A stretch of 26,970 nucleotides of DNA from JBDSRX01 sp039929105 (GTDB lineage: Bacteria > Patescibacteriota > Dojkabacteria > J137): assembly GCA_039929105.1 (NCBI GenBank), contig JBDSRX010000041.1, positions 1 to 26,970 of the forward strand, given 5' to 3'. Shown here one piece after another: positions 6,711-14,105 of this stretch (position 1 is the first letter of the stretch; every line of letters begins with the position of its first letter). The translations under genes and the position numbers were made by a program. The notes under the pieces were generated by a model, which saw nothing but the letters and a program-made list of their open reading frames with translations, did no database searches and was not told where the DNA came from.

Positions 6711-6836
6711 AACGCAACTCTGTTTACTTTATAACAAACTATAAATTCTGGTGGGCTCTGCCAAACAAAATCTAAAGCTCACTAGTTCGCTTAAGATTTA
6801 AGGCTGTAACGGCTCCGCCGTCTTGAAGATAATAAA

Positions 6837-6856
6837 AATCCCGATTTCTCGGGATT
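6837..6856 (-). terminator. rpsU terminator
   Basis: AATCCCGA (6837-6844) and TCGGGATT (6849-6856) form an 8-bp stem with a 4-base loop. On the minus strand it is followed by TTTTATTATC. It ends 9 bases past the rpsU stop. Confidence 0.85.
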
Positions 6857-6864
6857 AAATTTTC

Positions 6865-7071
6865 TTATTTATTTCTATTTCTTCTTGCTGCAGATCTTCG
6901 TCTTTTCTTCATTTTAGCAAAAACTTTTCTTTGAGCATGCACCTTAGCTGTCTTAGGAACGAAGAATCTTAATTCCTCTCTCTTTTCTAAAACACCTTCT
7001 CGTGTTGCTTCTCTCCAAAGTAATCTTAGAGCTAAATCAATTGACATATCGTCGTGTACAACTACTGACAT
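6865..7071 (-). CDS. rpsU: 30S ribosomal protein S21
   Basis: S21 sits by the 3' end of 16S rRNA and takes part in initiation. The 68-residue protein begins MSVVVHDDMSIDLALRLLWR, the family start, followed by EGVLEKREELRFF and a very basic tail (KKRRRSAARRNRNK). The leader has no Shine-Dalgarno, unlike Bacteroidota, where rpsU often keeps a strong one. It lies 64 bases after rseP and ends in its own terminator. Confidence 0.94.
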   Translation of the reverse strand: MSVVVHDDMSIDLALRLLWREATREGVLEKREELRFFVPKTAKVHAQRKVFAKMKKRRRSAARRNRNK

Positions 7072-7135
7072 ACTAAAATTTCTAATTAAATATTTATAAG
7101 CTCAAAGATTTTAGCAGATTAGAACTGAAATGTCA

Positions 7136-8317
7136 TCATCTACCTAGAATATTTTTGAAAAAATCTCCAATGCTATTAAGCCACCCTAATTGAATTACAT
7201 CTTTAAAGTTAACAACAATTGCTAAACCAATTAAAGTAAAGAATCCTACTGTATTAATAATACCCAAGACTCTATCCGAAACCTTTCTTCTTGTTAGTGT
7301 TTCAAATAGAACAACTGCTGCTTGTCCTCCATCCAATGCTGGGAAAGGCAAAATATTGAATATTGCTAAAGAAATACTAATTAATGCTGCTAAAGGAATT
7401 AGAATTTCGTATGCTCTATATTCTACAACTTGACCAACATTATCTGCTAGCTTTGGTAAACCACCTACGCTTTGAGCAACCTCTGTATAATCTCCAGTTT
7501 TGAATGCATTTCCTAAAAGACCTCCTAAAGACTTAAGTAAATAAATGCTTGTGTCTCCAGTTAGACTTGCTGCAGAAGTTACATTCTCATTAAATCTAAG
7601 TAAATAGATTGGATAAGGTTGAGATCTATCGAAGTTTAGACTCACATTTAGAATTGCACCTTTATCATCTGCCTTTCCTACTTTAATATCTCTTTCACTT
7701 GTTTCGAAAGTATCTAGATCTACAAATTCAAACTTAACTGTCTTTTCTTGAACATCTTTTAAAGCTTGTTGGAATGCTGGATAAGATTGAAACCTCTTTC
7801 CATCTACTCCAATAATTGTGTCTCCAGAGGATAATTGACCAACTGACTGACCTTTATCATCTACAGTTATTACAGTTACAGGAAATACTTTTAATGCAGC
7901 TTTCGTATTACTAAATGAGTAGTCTGCAATTGCAGGAAGATTAAATTTATATCCGTTAGTTGGTAGAAATATTGCGAATGCTATTGTTGCAAAAACAATA
8001 TTCATAAATACTCCAGCCATTAGGATAATAATTTTCTGATAAGCTCTCTTATTTCTAAAAGCGTTTGGACCTTCATTAGCCGACACTTCACCTTCCAGTT
8101 CAACGAATCCACCTAGTGGCACTAATCTCAACGCATACTTAGTTCCTCTCCATTGTTTAGACCAGATAGTCTTTCCGAACCCTATGGCAAATTCTCGAAC
8201 ATATACTTTAAAGTATTTTGCTGCAAGAAAATGACCAAGCTCATGTACGAATACGAGTAAACTTATAAGTACGAAAAAAGCTAATAAGGTTATGATTAAA
8301 TTGATTAGTTGGTCCAT
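7136..8317 (-). CDS. rseP: Site-2 intramembrane zinc metalloprotease (RseP/RasP, M50 family)
   Basis: An inner-membrane protease that cuts transmembrane segments, such as anti-sigma factors or signal-peptide remnants. The zinc site is HELGH (25-29) in the first helix, and the third ligand motif is LPFPALDGG (323-331, D329). A single PDZ domain lies between about 130 and 210. Hydrophobic segments lie at about 8-28, 96-118, 303-324 and 350-370. Length (393) is close to the family norm. It lies 31 bases after frr and likely shares its transcript. The substrate cannot be deduced. Confidence 0.95.
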   Translation of the reverse strand: MDQLINLIITLLAFFVLISLLVFVHELGHFLAAKYFKVYVREFAIGFGKTIWSKQWRGTKYALRLVPLGGFVELEGEVSANEGPNAFRNKRAYQKIIILMAGVFMNIVFATIAFAIFLPTNGYKFNLPAIADYSFSNTKAALKVFPVTVITVDDKGQSVGQLSSGDTIIGVDGKRFQSYPAFQQALKDVQEKTVKFEFVDLDTFETSERDIKVGKADDKGAILNVSLNFDRSQPYPIYLLRFNENVTSAASLTGDTSIYLLKSLGGLLGNAFKTGDYTEVAQSVGGLPKLADNVGQVVEYRAYEILIPLAALISISLAIFNILPFPALDGGQAAVVLFETLTRRKVSDRVLGIINTVGFFTLIGLAIVVNFKDVIQLGWLNSIGDFFKNILGR

Positions 8318-8348
8318 ATAGATTTTATGATTTTGTTATGAAAATAGA

Positions 8349-8900
8349 CTACTTAGCATTTGGATTAATTTCTTTATTCTTATCTGCTGCTAACTCTTCT
8401 AGCGACTTTATGATTGCATCTACGAGTTCTTGAATCTTCTTTTCACTTGCTTTTTGTTCGTCCTCAGATACTCCGTCCAATGCTTTGACCTTCTGCATGT
8501 AATCCTGTCTTACGTTTCTAGCTCTAACTCTAAATCCCTCTAATATTGTGCTTAATTCTTTTGATGTAGCATCTCTATCTTCTTGTGTTAAAGGTAAAAA
8601 GTTTACTATCACCATTTCGGATTGCTCTACAACAGATCCACCCATGTTAGCATTTCTAATTGCAGATGCAATTTTAGAAATATCTGTTTTACTAAATGGT
8701 TTTATATTTGCTGTTATAGGTTGAGGGAAACTAATTGTTGCTGCATATTCCAAAGGAGACATAGTTCCATATTGATCTATCTCAATTCCCTTAAATGCAT
8801 CCATTCCCGCTTTTCCAGTTTTAAGTTTTTTTAATTCTTCAGAAAATCTATTTGATACTTCTGCTAATTCTGCTTTATATTTTGCTTCATCAAAAAGCAT
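8349..8900 (-). CDS. frr: Ribosome recycling factor
   Basis: RRF splits post-termination ribosomes together with EF-G. The protein shows the family pattern in order: LKKLKTGKAGMDAF (about 22-37), PLEYAATISFPQP, SKIASAIRNANMGG and LSTILEGFRVRARNVRQDY (about 116-134). I chose the ATG at 8900 (183 residues); a TTG two codons earlier would give 185. In many bacteria the order is rpsB-tsf-pyrH-frr. Here pyrH is absent and a divergent DUF1232 gene separates tsf from frr. Confidence 0.95.
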   Translation of the reverse strand: MLFDEAKYKAELAEVSNRFSEELKKLKTGKAGMDAFKGIEIDQYGTMSPLEYAATISFPQPITANIKPFSKTDISKIASAIRNANMGGSVVEQSEMVIVNFLPLTQEDRDATSKELSTILEGFRVRARNVRQDYMQKVKALDGVSEDEQKASEKKIQELVDAIIKSLEELAADKNKEINPNAK

Positions 8901-8927
8901 AAACAATTGGTAATAATTAATCTAGTA

Positions 8928-8956
8928 ATGATAATATAACCTGACCTTTAACTCAA
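8928..8956 (-). promoter_or_regulatory. Putative frr promoter
   Basis: TTGAGT (8951-8956) and TATCAT (8928-8933) are 17 bases apart on the minus strand, in the divergent region between frr and the DUF1232 gene. Confidence 0.5.
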
Positions 8957-8988
8957 CGGGAAAACATGATAGATGATAAAATGATCTT

Positions 8989-9192
8989 ATGACTAAATTT
9001 ATAAAACAACACTGGTTTCTTATATTATCTTTAATCTATATACTCTCCCCTATAGATTTTATTCCTGAGCTATTCCTTGGTCCGCTTGGTCTAATTGACG
9101 ATCTTGGATTAGTAGTATTCTTACTCTTCTATGAAGGTGTTAAATTCATCTATAATCTAAGAGTTGAAAAGAACTATAAAGAAATAAAATAA
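8989..9192 (+). CDS. DUF1232 (YkvA-like) small membrane protein
   Basis: This 67-residue protein has the DUF1232 signature: LIYILSPIDFIPELF (about 15-29) followed by LGLIDDLGLVVFLLF. Two hydrophobic segments are expected. The function of the family is not established. It is the only plus-strand gene between 1.2 and 18.8 kb and interrupts the frr/tsf neighbourhood. A bidirectional terminator follows. Confidence 0.85.
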   Translation: MTKFIKQHWFLILSLIYILSPIDFIPELFLGPLGLIDDLGLVVFLLFYEGVKFIYNLRVEKNYKEIK

Positions 9193-9218
9193 GCAATGTG
9201 TTACTACATAGTAATAAA

Positions 9219-9246
9219 AAAAGACCCCGTAAAACCGGGGTCTTTT
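9219..9246. terminator. Bidirectional terminator between the DUF1232 gene and tsf
   Basis: An 11-bp perfect stem with core GACCCCG/CGGGGTC (9219-9229 with 9236-9246) has A-rich left and T-rich right flanks. It can therefore act in both directions. It lies between convergent genes. Confidence 0.9.
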
Positions 9247-9281
9247 AAATTTATTCTTTAATCTACGAAGCTTAGCGCAGA

Positions 9282-9935
9282 TTACTCTCCTTCAACGATT
9301 TCCTCACCTTCTCCATCTAAGTTTGCAGAAATATTAGTTTCGCTAACTTGAAGTTTGTGAAATTGAGTAATCTCAATCTTTTCTCCTGTCTTAGCGATCA
9401 TTTCGTTTAAGTAATCTCCAACAGTTTTACTTTCATCTGAGAATAAAAGTTGTTTTAATAAAACAGTCTCTCTATAGAATTTCTCTAACTTACCATCAAT
9501 AATAGTTTTTCTAATATTTTCTGGCTTATCTTCTAATCCTTGCTCTGCTGCCGTTAACTCTCCAGCTAAAGTATTCTTATCGATTGATTTAATAGTAATG
9601 TATTTTGGACTAACAGCTGCAATATGTAATGCTACGTCAGAAGCAAACTTGCTAAACTCTTCGCTTTTTGCAGCAAAGTCTGTCTCACAAGCTACTTCTA
9701 CAACAACTACAACTTTATTATTAGGGTGAACATAAGTTCCTATAATTCCGTTCTCGGCAACTTTTCCCTTTCTCTTTTCAGCTTTAGCCATTCCTTTTTC
9801 TCTAAGGTATTTTACAGCCAAATCCATATCTCCATTTGAAGCTGTTAATGCTTCTCTAACTGCATTTACTCCAACTCCAGATCTTTGTCTTAATTCTTTT
9901 ATTTGATCTAATGTGATCTCTGTCTTCTTTGCCAT
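9282..9935 (-). CDS. tsf: Elongation factor Ts
   Basis: EF-Ts is the nucleotide exchange factor of EF-Tu. The N-terminal UBA-like domain (residues 8-48, IKELRQRSGVGVNAVREAL) and the EF-Tu contact motif ETDFAAKSEEF (T85-D86-F87) are clear. With 217 residues it is a short form, compared with about 283 in E. coli. The gene follows rpsB by 20 bases and its stop lies about 35 bases from a strong bidirectional terminator. Confidence 0.96.
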   Translation of the reverse strand: MAKKTEITLDQIKELRQRSGVGVNAVREALTASNGDMDLAVKYLREKGMAKAEKRKGKVAENGIIGTYVHPNNKVVVVVEVACETDFAAKSEEFSKFASDVALHIAAVSPKYITIKSIDKNTLAGELTAAEQGLEDKPENIRKTIIDGKLEKFYRETVLLKQLLFSDESKTVGDYLNEMIAKTGEKIEITQFHKLQVSETNISANLDGEGEEIVEGE

Positions 9936-9955
9936 TGTCTTTTAATTAACAATTA

Positions 9956-11014
9956 TTATTTATTTTGTTTTGTATCTTTCTTAGCCTTTGCTGCAGCTTC
10001 TTTTTTAGCTACTGGCTTCTTTGCTTCTGTTTTTTTAACTTCTTTCTTCTCTACTTTAGCAGATTTTTCAACACTCTTAGAAACTGTTTTTTCTTTTTTA
10101 GGAGATTTTTTCTCTTCTGCTTCTTCTTTTACTCTTTCTAGAATACCTTTATTAGTTTTTGTAGATGGCTTTGCTGTAATACTCTTATTTACAGTTGGTT
10201 GCATTGTTACAGATTCTGGAGCCTCTCCTTCTTCTGAAATAATAATATGAGCTTCCTCTTCTACGTTATTTGCTTTAATAATTTGAACTTCTACTTTAGA
10301 GTAATCTTTAAGTTCATGTTTAACTCCTGCTCCTTTGTTTCCAACTAATATTGCATCTCCTAATGTTTTTAATACTAAAAGAATAGCTTTAATTGCATCA
10401 TCGTTTGCTGGAATAACATAATCTACCATGTCTGGATCGCAGTTTGTATCTACAATTCCAACTACTGGAACTCCAACTTTTCTAGCTTCTTTTACAGCTG
10501 ATTTCTCAAAGTTAGTATCTAAAATAACTATTGCTGTTGGTTTTGTCTCTAATGTTTTAATACCTGAATATAATCTGTTTAACTTTTGCCATTCTTTTTT
10601 CATTAATGCTACTTCGTACTTAGTTCTATCTTTAACTCCTTCTTCAAATCCTTTTTCTAAACTTCTTAATTTATTTAAACTTAATTTAATTTTTGAAAAG
10701 TTTGTGAATAATCCTCCTGCCCATCTTTTGTTAATAAAGAAAGCTCCTACTCTAACAGCTTCTTCTTTAACTAACTCTGATGCTTGTTTCTTGCTTCCTA
10801 CAAAAAGGATTCCTCCTTTAGATGCAGCTTCTTCAAGAAATTTTGCAGCTTCTTCAAGACCTTTAATAGTCTTGTCTGCGTCTATGATATGAATGTGATT
10901 CTTTTCTCCAAAGATGTATTTGCCCATTTTAGGGTTCCATCTCTTTGTTTGGTGTCCAAACTGTGCACCTGCTTGTAGTAAGTCTTGTGCGTTTGGTATT
11001 TTTACGTCTGCCAT
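9956..11014 (-). CDS. rpsB: 30S ribosomal protein S2 with long Lys/Glu-rich C-terminal extension
   Basis: The S2 fold spans about residues 8-228, with family motifs FGHQTKRWNPKM (19-30), INKRWAGGLFTNF (94-106) and IVDTNCDPDMVDYVIPANDDA (187-207). A tail of about 120 residues follows. Its last 60 or so are built of Lys, Ala, Glu, Ser and Thr (for example KKEVKKTEAKKPVAKKEAAA). E. coli S2 has 241 residues, so the protein is about 110 longer. The tail is probably disordered; its role is unknown. A weak AAGGA precedes the ATG by only 2 bases. The gene has a perfect TTGACA promoter and a long leader with a terminator-like hairpin (see 11085-11166). Confidence 0.96.
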   Translation of the reverse strand: MADVKIPNAQDLLQAGAQFGHQTKRWNPKMGKYIFGEKNHIHIIDADKTIKGLEEAAKFLEEAASKGGILFVGSKKQASELVKEEAVRVGAFFINKRWAGGLFTNFSKIKLSLNKLRSLEKGFEEGVKDRTKYEVALMKKEWQKLNRLYSGIKTLETKPTAIVILDTNFEKSAVKEARKVGVPVVGIVDTNCDPDMVDYVIPANDDAIKAILLVLKTLGDAILVGNKGAGVKHELKDYSKVEVQIIKANNVEEEAHIIISEEGEAPESVTMQPTVNKSITAKPSTKTNKGILERVKEEAEEKKSPKKEKTVSKSVEKSAKVEKKEVKKTEAKKPVAKKEAAAKAKKDTKQNK

Positions 11015-11084
11015 ATTCCTTTATATATAAAAATTAATATTTTATTCTTATTTAACTGAATGATTTGCGAAGCAAATCCTATTC

Positions 11085-11166
11085 AAACAAATAAAAAAAA
11101 TTCTTTTGCCGTTAGGCAAAAATCACTTCCACAGATTAGGTATTTAAACCAAGGAAAACATCTGTG
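11085..11166 (-). promoter_or_regulatory. Candidate rpsB (S2) attenuator leader
   Basis: The predicted rpsB transcript starts near 11164. Its first element is a hairpin closed by CACAGAT/ATCTGTG (minus strand; plus-strand positions 11160-11166 and 11130-11136). It is followed at once by an intrinsic terminator: TTTTGCC/GGCAAAA (11104-11121, loop TAAC) and a run of eight T (minus strand). Another hairpin, GATTTGC/GCAAATC (11062-11078), lies between the terminator and the gene. A terminator inside the leader, upstream of its own gene, suggests premature termination control, perhaps by S2 itself. The 385-base gap upstream of rpsB also holds the promoter, repeat R2 and the terminator of the 60-residue gene; there is no other ORF. 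Confidence 0.5.
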
Positions 11167-11170
11167 TGTT

Positions 11171-11200
11171 GGTATACTTGAATTATATCAGAGGTGTCAA
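11171..11200 (-). promoter_or_regulatory. rpsB-tsf promoter
   Basis: A perfect TTGACA (11195-11200) and TATACC (11171-11176) are separated by 18 bases on the minus strand. It is about 150 bases upstream of rpsB. Confidence 0.65.
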
Positions 11201-11226
11201 TGAATCAGCAAATGAAATATTGCAAC

Positions 11227-11353
11227 GTCATTGCGAGGACGAATGAAATGAGGACGAAGCAATCTCATAAGGTTTATGGTCTAATTCTATATGTAAAAAC
11301 AATTTCACCTGATGAGATTGCTTCCCCTTCGACAAGCTCAGGGTCGCAATGAC
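11227..11353. repeat. TCATTGCGA-type palindromic repeat R2
   Basis: Outer arms GTCATTGCGA (11227-11236) and TCGCAATGAC (11344-11353), inner arms AAGCAATCTCA (11257-11267) and TGAGATTGCTT (11313-11323), are identical to those of R1. On the minus strand CCCT-GAG-CTTGT-CGA-AGGG (11325-11343) forms a nested hairpin. Confidence 0.8.
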
Positions 11354-11361
11354 TTACAAAT

Positions 11362-11391
11362 AAGAAAAACCTCCGTTAGGAGGTTTTTCTT
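11362..11391 (-). terminator. Terminator of the 60-residue membrane protein gene
   Basis: CCTCC (11370-11374) and GGAGG (11379-11383) extend through A/T pairs to a 13-bp stem with loop GTTA. T-runs flank both sides, so it could work in either direction. Confidence 0.85.
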
Positions 11392-11399
11392 TATCTACG

Positions 11400-11582
11400 T
11401 TATTTGATAACGTTCGATAGATGCAATAGGTAGATGAATACTCCTAGGGGGATTATAAATAATGCCCACCCTAGAGATAGTCCAACTGGGGAACCCCAAC
11501 TGAACCAAGATCCCCATGCTTTCCATGGTAGATTCTCGTAATCATCATGGCCTTTGAGATCTCTCTTCTCTTTCTGATCCAT
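11400..11582 (-). CDS. Small single-pass membrane protein of unknown function
   Basis: A 60-residue protein with a charged N-terminus (MDQKEKRDLKGHDDYENL), a Trp/Gly-rich middle (PWKAWGSWFSWGSPVGL, 19-35) and one hydrophobic helix (about 36-56). No family is recognised with certainty. Support for a real gene is a promoter-like pair upstream, a strong terminator right after the stop, and protein-like composition. It could be a small envelope or complex-associated subunit, but nothing in the context assigns a role. Confidence 0.7.
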   Translation of the reverse strand: MDQKEKRDLKGHDDYENLPWKAWGSWFSWGSPVGLSLGWALFIIPLGVFIYLLHLSNVIK

Positions 11583-11683
11583 ATGAATAAGGATAACTTA
11601 AATAAAATAAGTTCCTTGTTTTTAATTTAGTGGCACCAATTTATTGCTCCAAAGAAAAGAACTTGGTGTTGTTCCATCGAGAT

Positions 11684-11713
11684 ACTATATCATAACAATA
11701 ATGAAACTAGCAA
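11684..11713 (-). promoter_or_regulatory. Putative promoter of the 60-residue membrane protein gene
   Basis: TTGCTA (11708-11713) and TATAGT (11684-11689) are 18 bases apart on the minus strand. The leader of about 95 bases could pair CACCAA with TTGGTG. The 306-base gap (11583-11888) otherwise holds repeat R3 and no ORF. Confidence 0.45.
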
Positions 11714-11721
11714 ATTATGTT

Positions 11722-11810
11722 GTCATTGCGAGGAGCTTTAGCGACGTGGCAATCCCGTGACTTTAGTAGTTGCTCAACTTACGGGATTGCTTCGCTTTGC
11801 TCGCAATGAC
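11722..11810. repeat. TCATTGCGA-type palindromic repeat R3
   Basis: Outer arms GTCATTGCGA (11722-11731) and TCGCAATGAC (11801-11810) match R1 and R2. The inner arms differ: GGCAATCCCGT (11748-11758) with ACGGGATTGC (11781-11790). The inner stem has changed on both sides, so pairing is kept. Confidence 0.8.
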
Positions 11811-11888
11811 AAAAATTCGCAAGGAAAGCAACTCTGTTAATTGAAAGCTCGAGATATAGTTATAGGTGGTAACGGCTTTGCCGCCATT

Positions 11889-14099
11889 TTATTCTTCTTT
11901 TGCTTTCTTTGGCTTCTTAATTCTAATTATATCCTTCTCCTTTGGATAATCTGGATGTGCCCAGAAGAAACCGAATTTTCCTTTCTTAATAAGATAGTCT
12001 CTCTTATCTTTTGTTTGAGGAATTTCTCCATACATTTCCAAAAGAAGCTCTCGCTTAGGTGTAAGAGGTTGTGCATCTTTAACCTTAGGGTAATCTGGGT
12101 GAGCCCAGAAAGATCCAAATCTTCCAGTTTTAATTACGTAGTCTACACCAGTATCTGTTTTTGGAGCTAATTCGTATCTAGTAAAGTCAATTTCTTTTAC
12201 AACTTGTCCATTTACCTCTGTTTCCAAGCTCTTCATTCCTTTACATTTAGGATAGTCTGAACAACTTAAGAACTTTCCGTATCTTCCTAGTTTAATAAGC
12301 ATTGGTTTTCCGCACTCAGGACATTTTTCTTCGCTCTTTCCTAGCTCTGTAAATTCTTTTCTTGGGATCTTCTTATCTTGTTTTGCAACTTCCTTTTCAA
12401 AAGGGAAATAGAAATCTCCTAGCATTTTTACCCAATCTAACTTTCCTTCTGCAACTTTGTCTAAGTTATCTTCCATTCCTGCAGTAAATCCGTAGTTAAC
12501 AACAGACTCAAAGTATTTAACTAAAAGACTGTTAACAACTGTTCCTGTATCTGTAGGCTTTAAGTACTTGTTCTCTGACTCAGCATACTTTCTAGCTAAT
12601 AGTGTAGATATTATGCTCGCATATGTAGATGGTCTTCCAATACCTAGCTCTTCAAGCTTTTTGATTAGACTTGCTTCACTATATCTAGCTGGTGGTTGAG
12701 TGTAATGTTGAATTCCATCGAATTGTTTTTGGCCTAACTTATCGCCCACTTTCATTTCTGGAAGGATAGTTTCGTTAAGTTTTTCTTTCATAACTTTCAA
12801 GTAACCATCGAAGATTACTGTTTTTCCGTTTGCTTTGAATGTGTATTTTCCAATCTCCACAAATAGTGAAAGGCTTAAGAATTCTGCTGGAACCATTAAG
12901 CTTGATATAGCTTTTGCCCAGATTAAATCGTAAAGTGCTGCTTGCTCTCCTTCTAAACCTAAATCTCTAGCTTTCTTAAAGAAGCTAGTTGGTCTAATAC
13001 ATTCGTGAGCTTCTTGAGCTGACTTGTTACTAGAGGCATAAGCATTTACTGTTTCTGGTAAGTATTCTTTTCCAATATTAGTTTGGATAAACTTTATAGC
13101 TTCGTTTACAGCTTGAGCTGACATACTTACTGAGTCTGTTCTCATGTATGTAATAAAACCTACCTCGTAAAGTTTTTGAGCTATAGACATTGTTCTCTTA
13201 GAAGAATAACCAAGAACGTTTACACCGGCTTGTTGTAATGTACTTGTTATGAATGGAGGTCTAGGATTTCTTTTAGATTTTGCCTGTTCTATATTAGATA
13301 TTACCCACTTTTCGTCCTTAACTGCATCGATTACAGTTACTGCATCTTTCTTCACCTTTAGTTCTGGTTTCTTGCTCGATATCTTAAATAAGTCGAACCT
13401 TATAAGATTCTCTGGCGGTTTTACAACTTCTTCCTCTGTATCTTTATCTGTTAGTTTGTAATTTACTACATGTTTTGGTTTTGTATCTTTGTGATCTACA
13501 TATGCCTCTACACTCCAATACTCCTCTTTATCAAATGCATTTCTTTCTTGTTCCTTCTCTACAACTAATCTTAATGCAGCAGATTGAACTCTTCCTGCAG
13601 AAAGGCCAAATGTAATTTTCTTCCAAAGTAATGGAGAAAGTTTATAACCTACTAATCTATCTAGAAATCTTCTAGCTTGTTGAGCGTTAACAAGATCCAT
13701 ATTAATGTCTCTTGGATGAGAAATTGCATCTTGAATAGCGTCTTTTGTAATTTCGTGGAATACAATTCTTTCTACTGGTTTCTTTCCTTTGTGTTTTCCT
13801 TTCTCGTCTATTACTCCTAATTCTCTAGCAATATGCCAGCCAATTGCTTCTCCTTCTCTATCTAAGTCGGAAGCAATTATTAATTTGTCTGCACCTTTAA
13901 AAGCTTTTTTAATATCTGCAAGTGCTTCTTTTTTTGTAACTACATACTCTGCCTTAAAACCGTGTTCAACATCAATACCAGTGGTTGATTTGGGTAGATC
14001 TACAACGTGTCCCTTAGAGGCAATCACATGATATTCCTTGCCTAGGTATTTCTTTATTGTCTTAGATTTTGATGGTGACTCTACTACAACTAAGTTCAT
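11889..14099 (-). CDS. topA: DNA topoisomerase I (type IA)
   Basis: It relaxes negative supercoils through a covalent 5'-phosphotyrosine. The TOPRIM domain starts the protein (MNLVVVESPSKSKTI) and has the acidic triad D78-x-D80-x-E82 in DLDREGEAIGWH. The catalytic tyrosine is Y318 in GFITYMRTDS. After the toroidal core comes one C4 zinc ribbon (CPECG...CSDYPKCKG, about 625-650). Two repeats follow that keep the GRFGSFWAHPDYPK pattern but have lost all cysteines. At 736 residues it is typical of a compact topA. It lies 6 bases after dprA, a frequent pairing. Confidence 0.97.
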   Translation of the reverse strand: MNLVVVESPSKSKTIKKYLGKEYHVIASKGHVVDLPKSTTGIDVEHGFKAEYVVTKKEALADIKKAFKGADKLIIASDLDREGEAIGWHIARELGVIDEKGKHKGKKPVERIVFHEITKDAIQDAISHPRDINMDLVNAQQARRFLDRLVGYKLSPLLWKKITFGLSAGRVQSAALRLVVEKEQERNAFDKEEYWSVEAYVDHKDTKPKHVVNYKLTDKDTEEEVVKPPENLIRFDLFKISSKKPELKVKKDAVTVIDAVKDEKWVISNIEQAKSKRNPRPPFITSTLQQAGVNVLGYSSKRTMSIAQKLYEVGFITYMRTDSVSMSAQAVNEAIKFIQTNIGKEYLPETVNAYASSNKSAQEAHECIRPTSFFKKARDLGLEGEQAALYDLIWAKAISSLMVPAEFLSLSLFVEIGKYTFKANGKTVIFDGYLKVMKEKLNETILPEMKVGDKLGQKQFDGIQHYTQPPARYSEASLIKKLEELGIGRPSTYASIISTLLARKYAESENKYLKPTDTGTVVNSLLVKYFESVVNYGFTAGMEDNLDKVAEGKLDWVKMLGDFYFPFEKEVAKQDKKIPRKEFTELGKSEEKCPECGKPMLIKLGRYGKFLSCSDYPKCKGMKSLETEVNGQVVKEIDFTRYELAPKTDTGVDYVIKTGRFGSFWAHPDYPKVKDAQPLTPKRELLLEMYGEIPQTKDKRDYLIKKGKFGFFWAHPDYPKEKDIIRIKKPKKAKEE

Positions 14100-14105
14100 A
14101 TTTTA

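Noticed and set aside
10428..10892. Long open frames opposite rpsB, ybaB/recR and topA
   Set aside because: They are antisense frames over clear conserved genes, with no promoter, family motif or plausible product.
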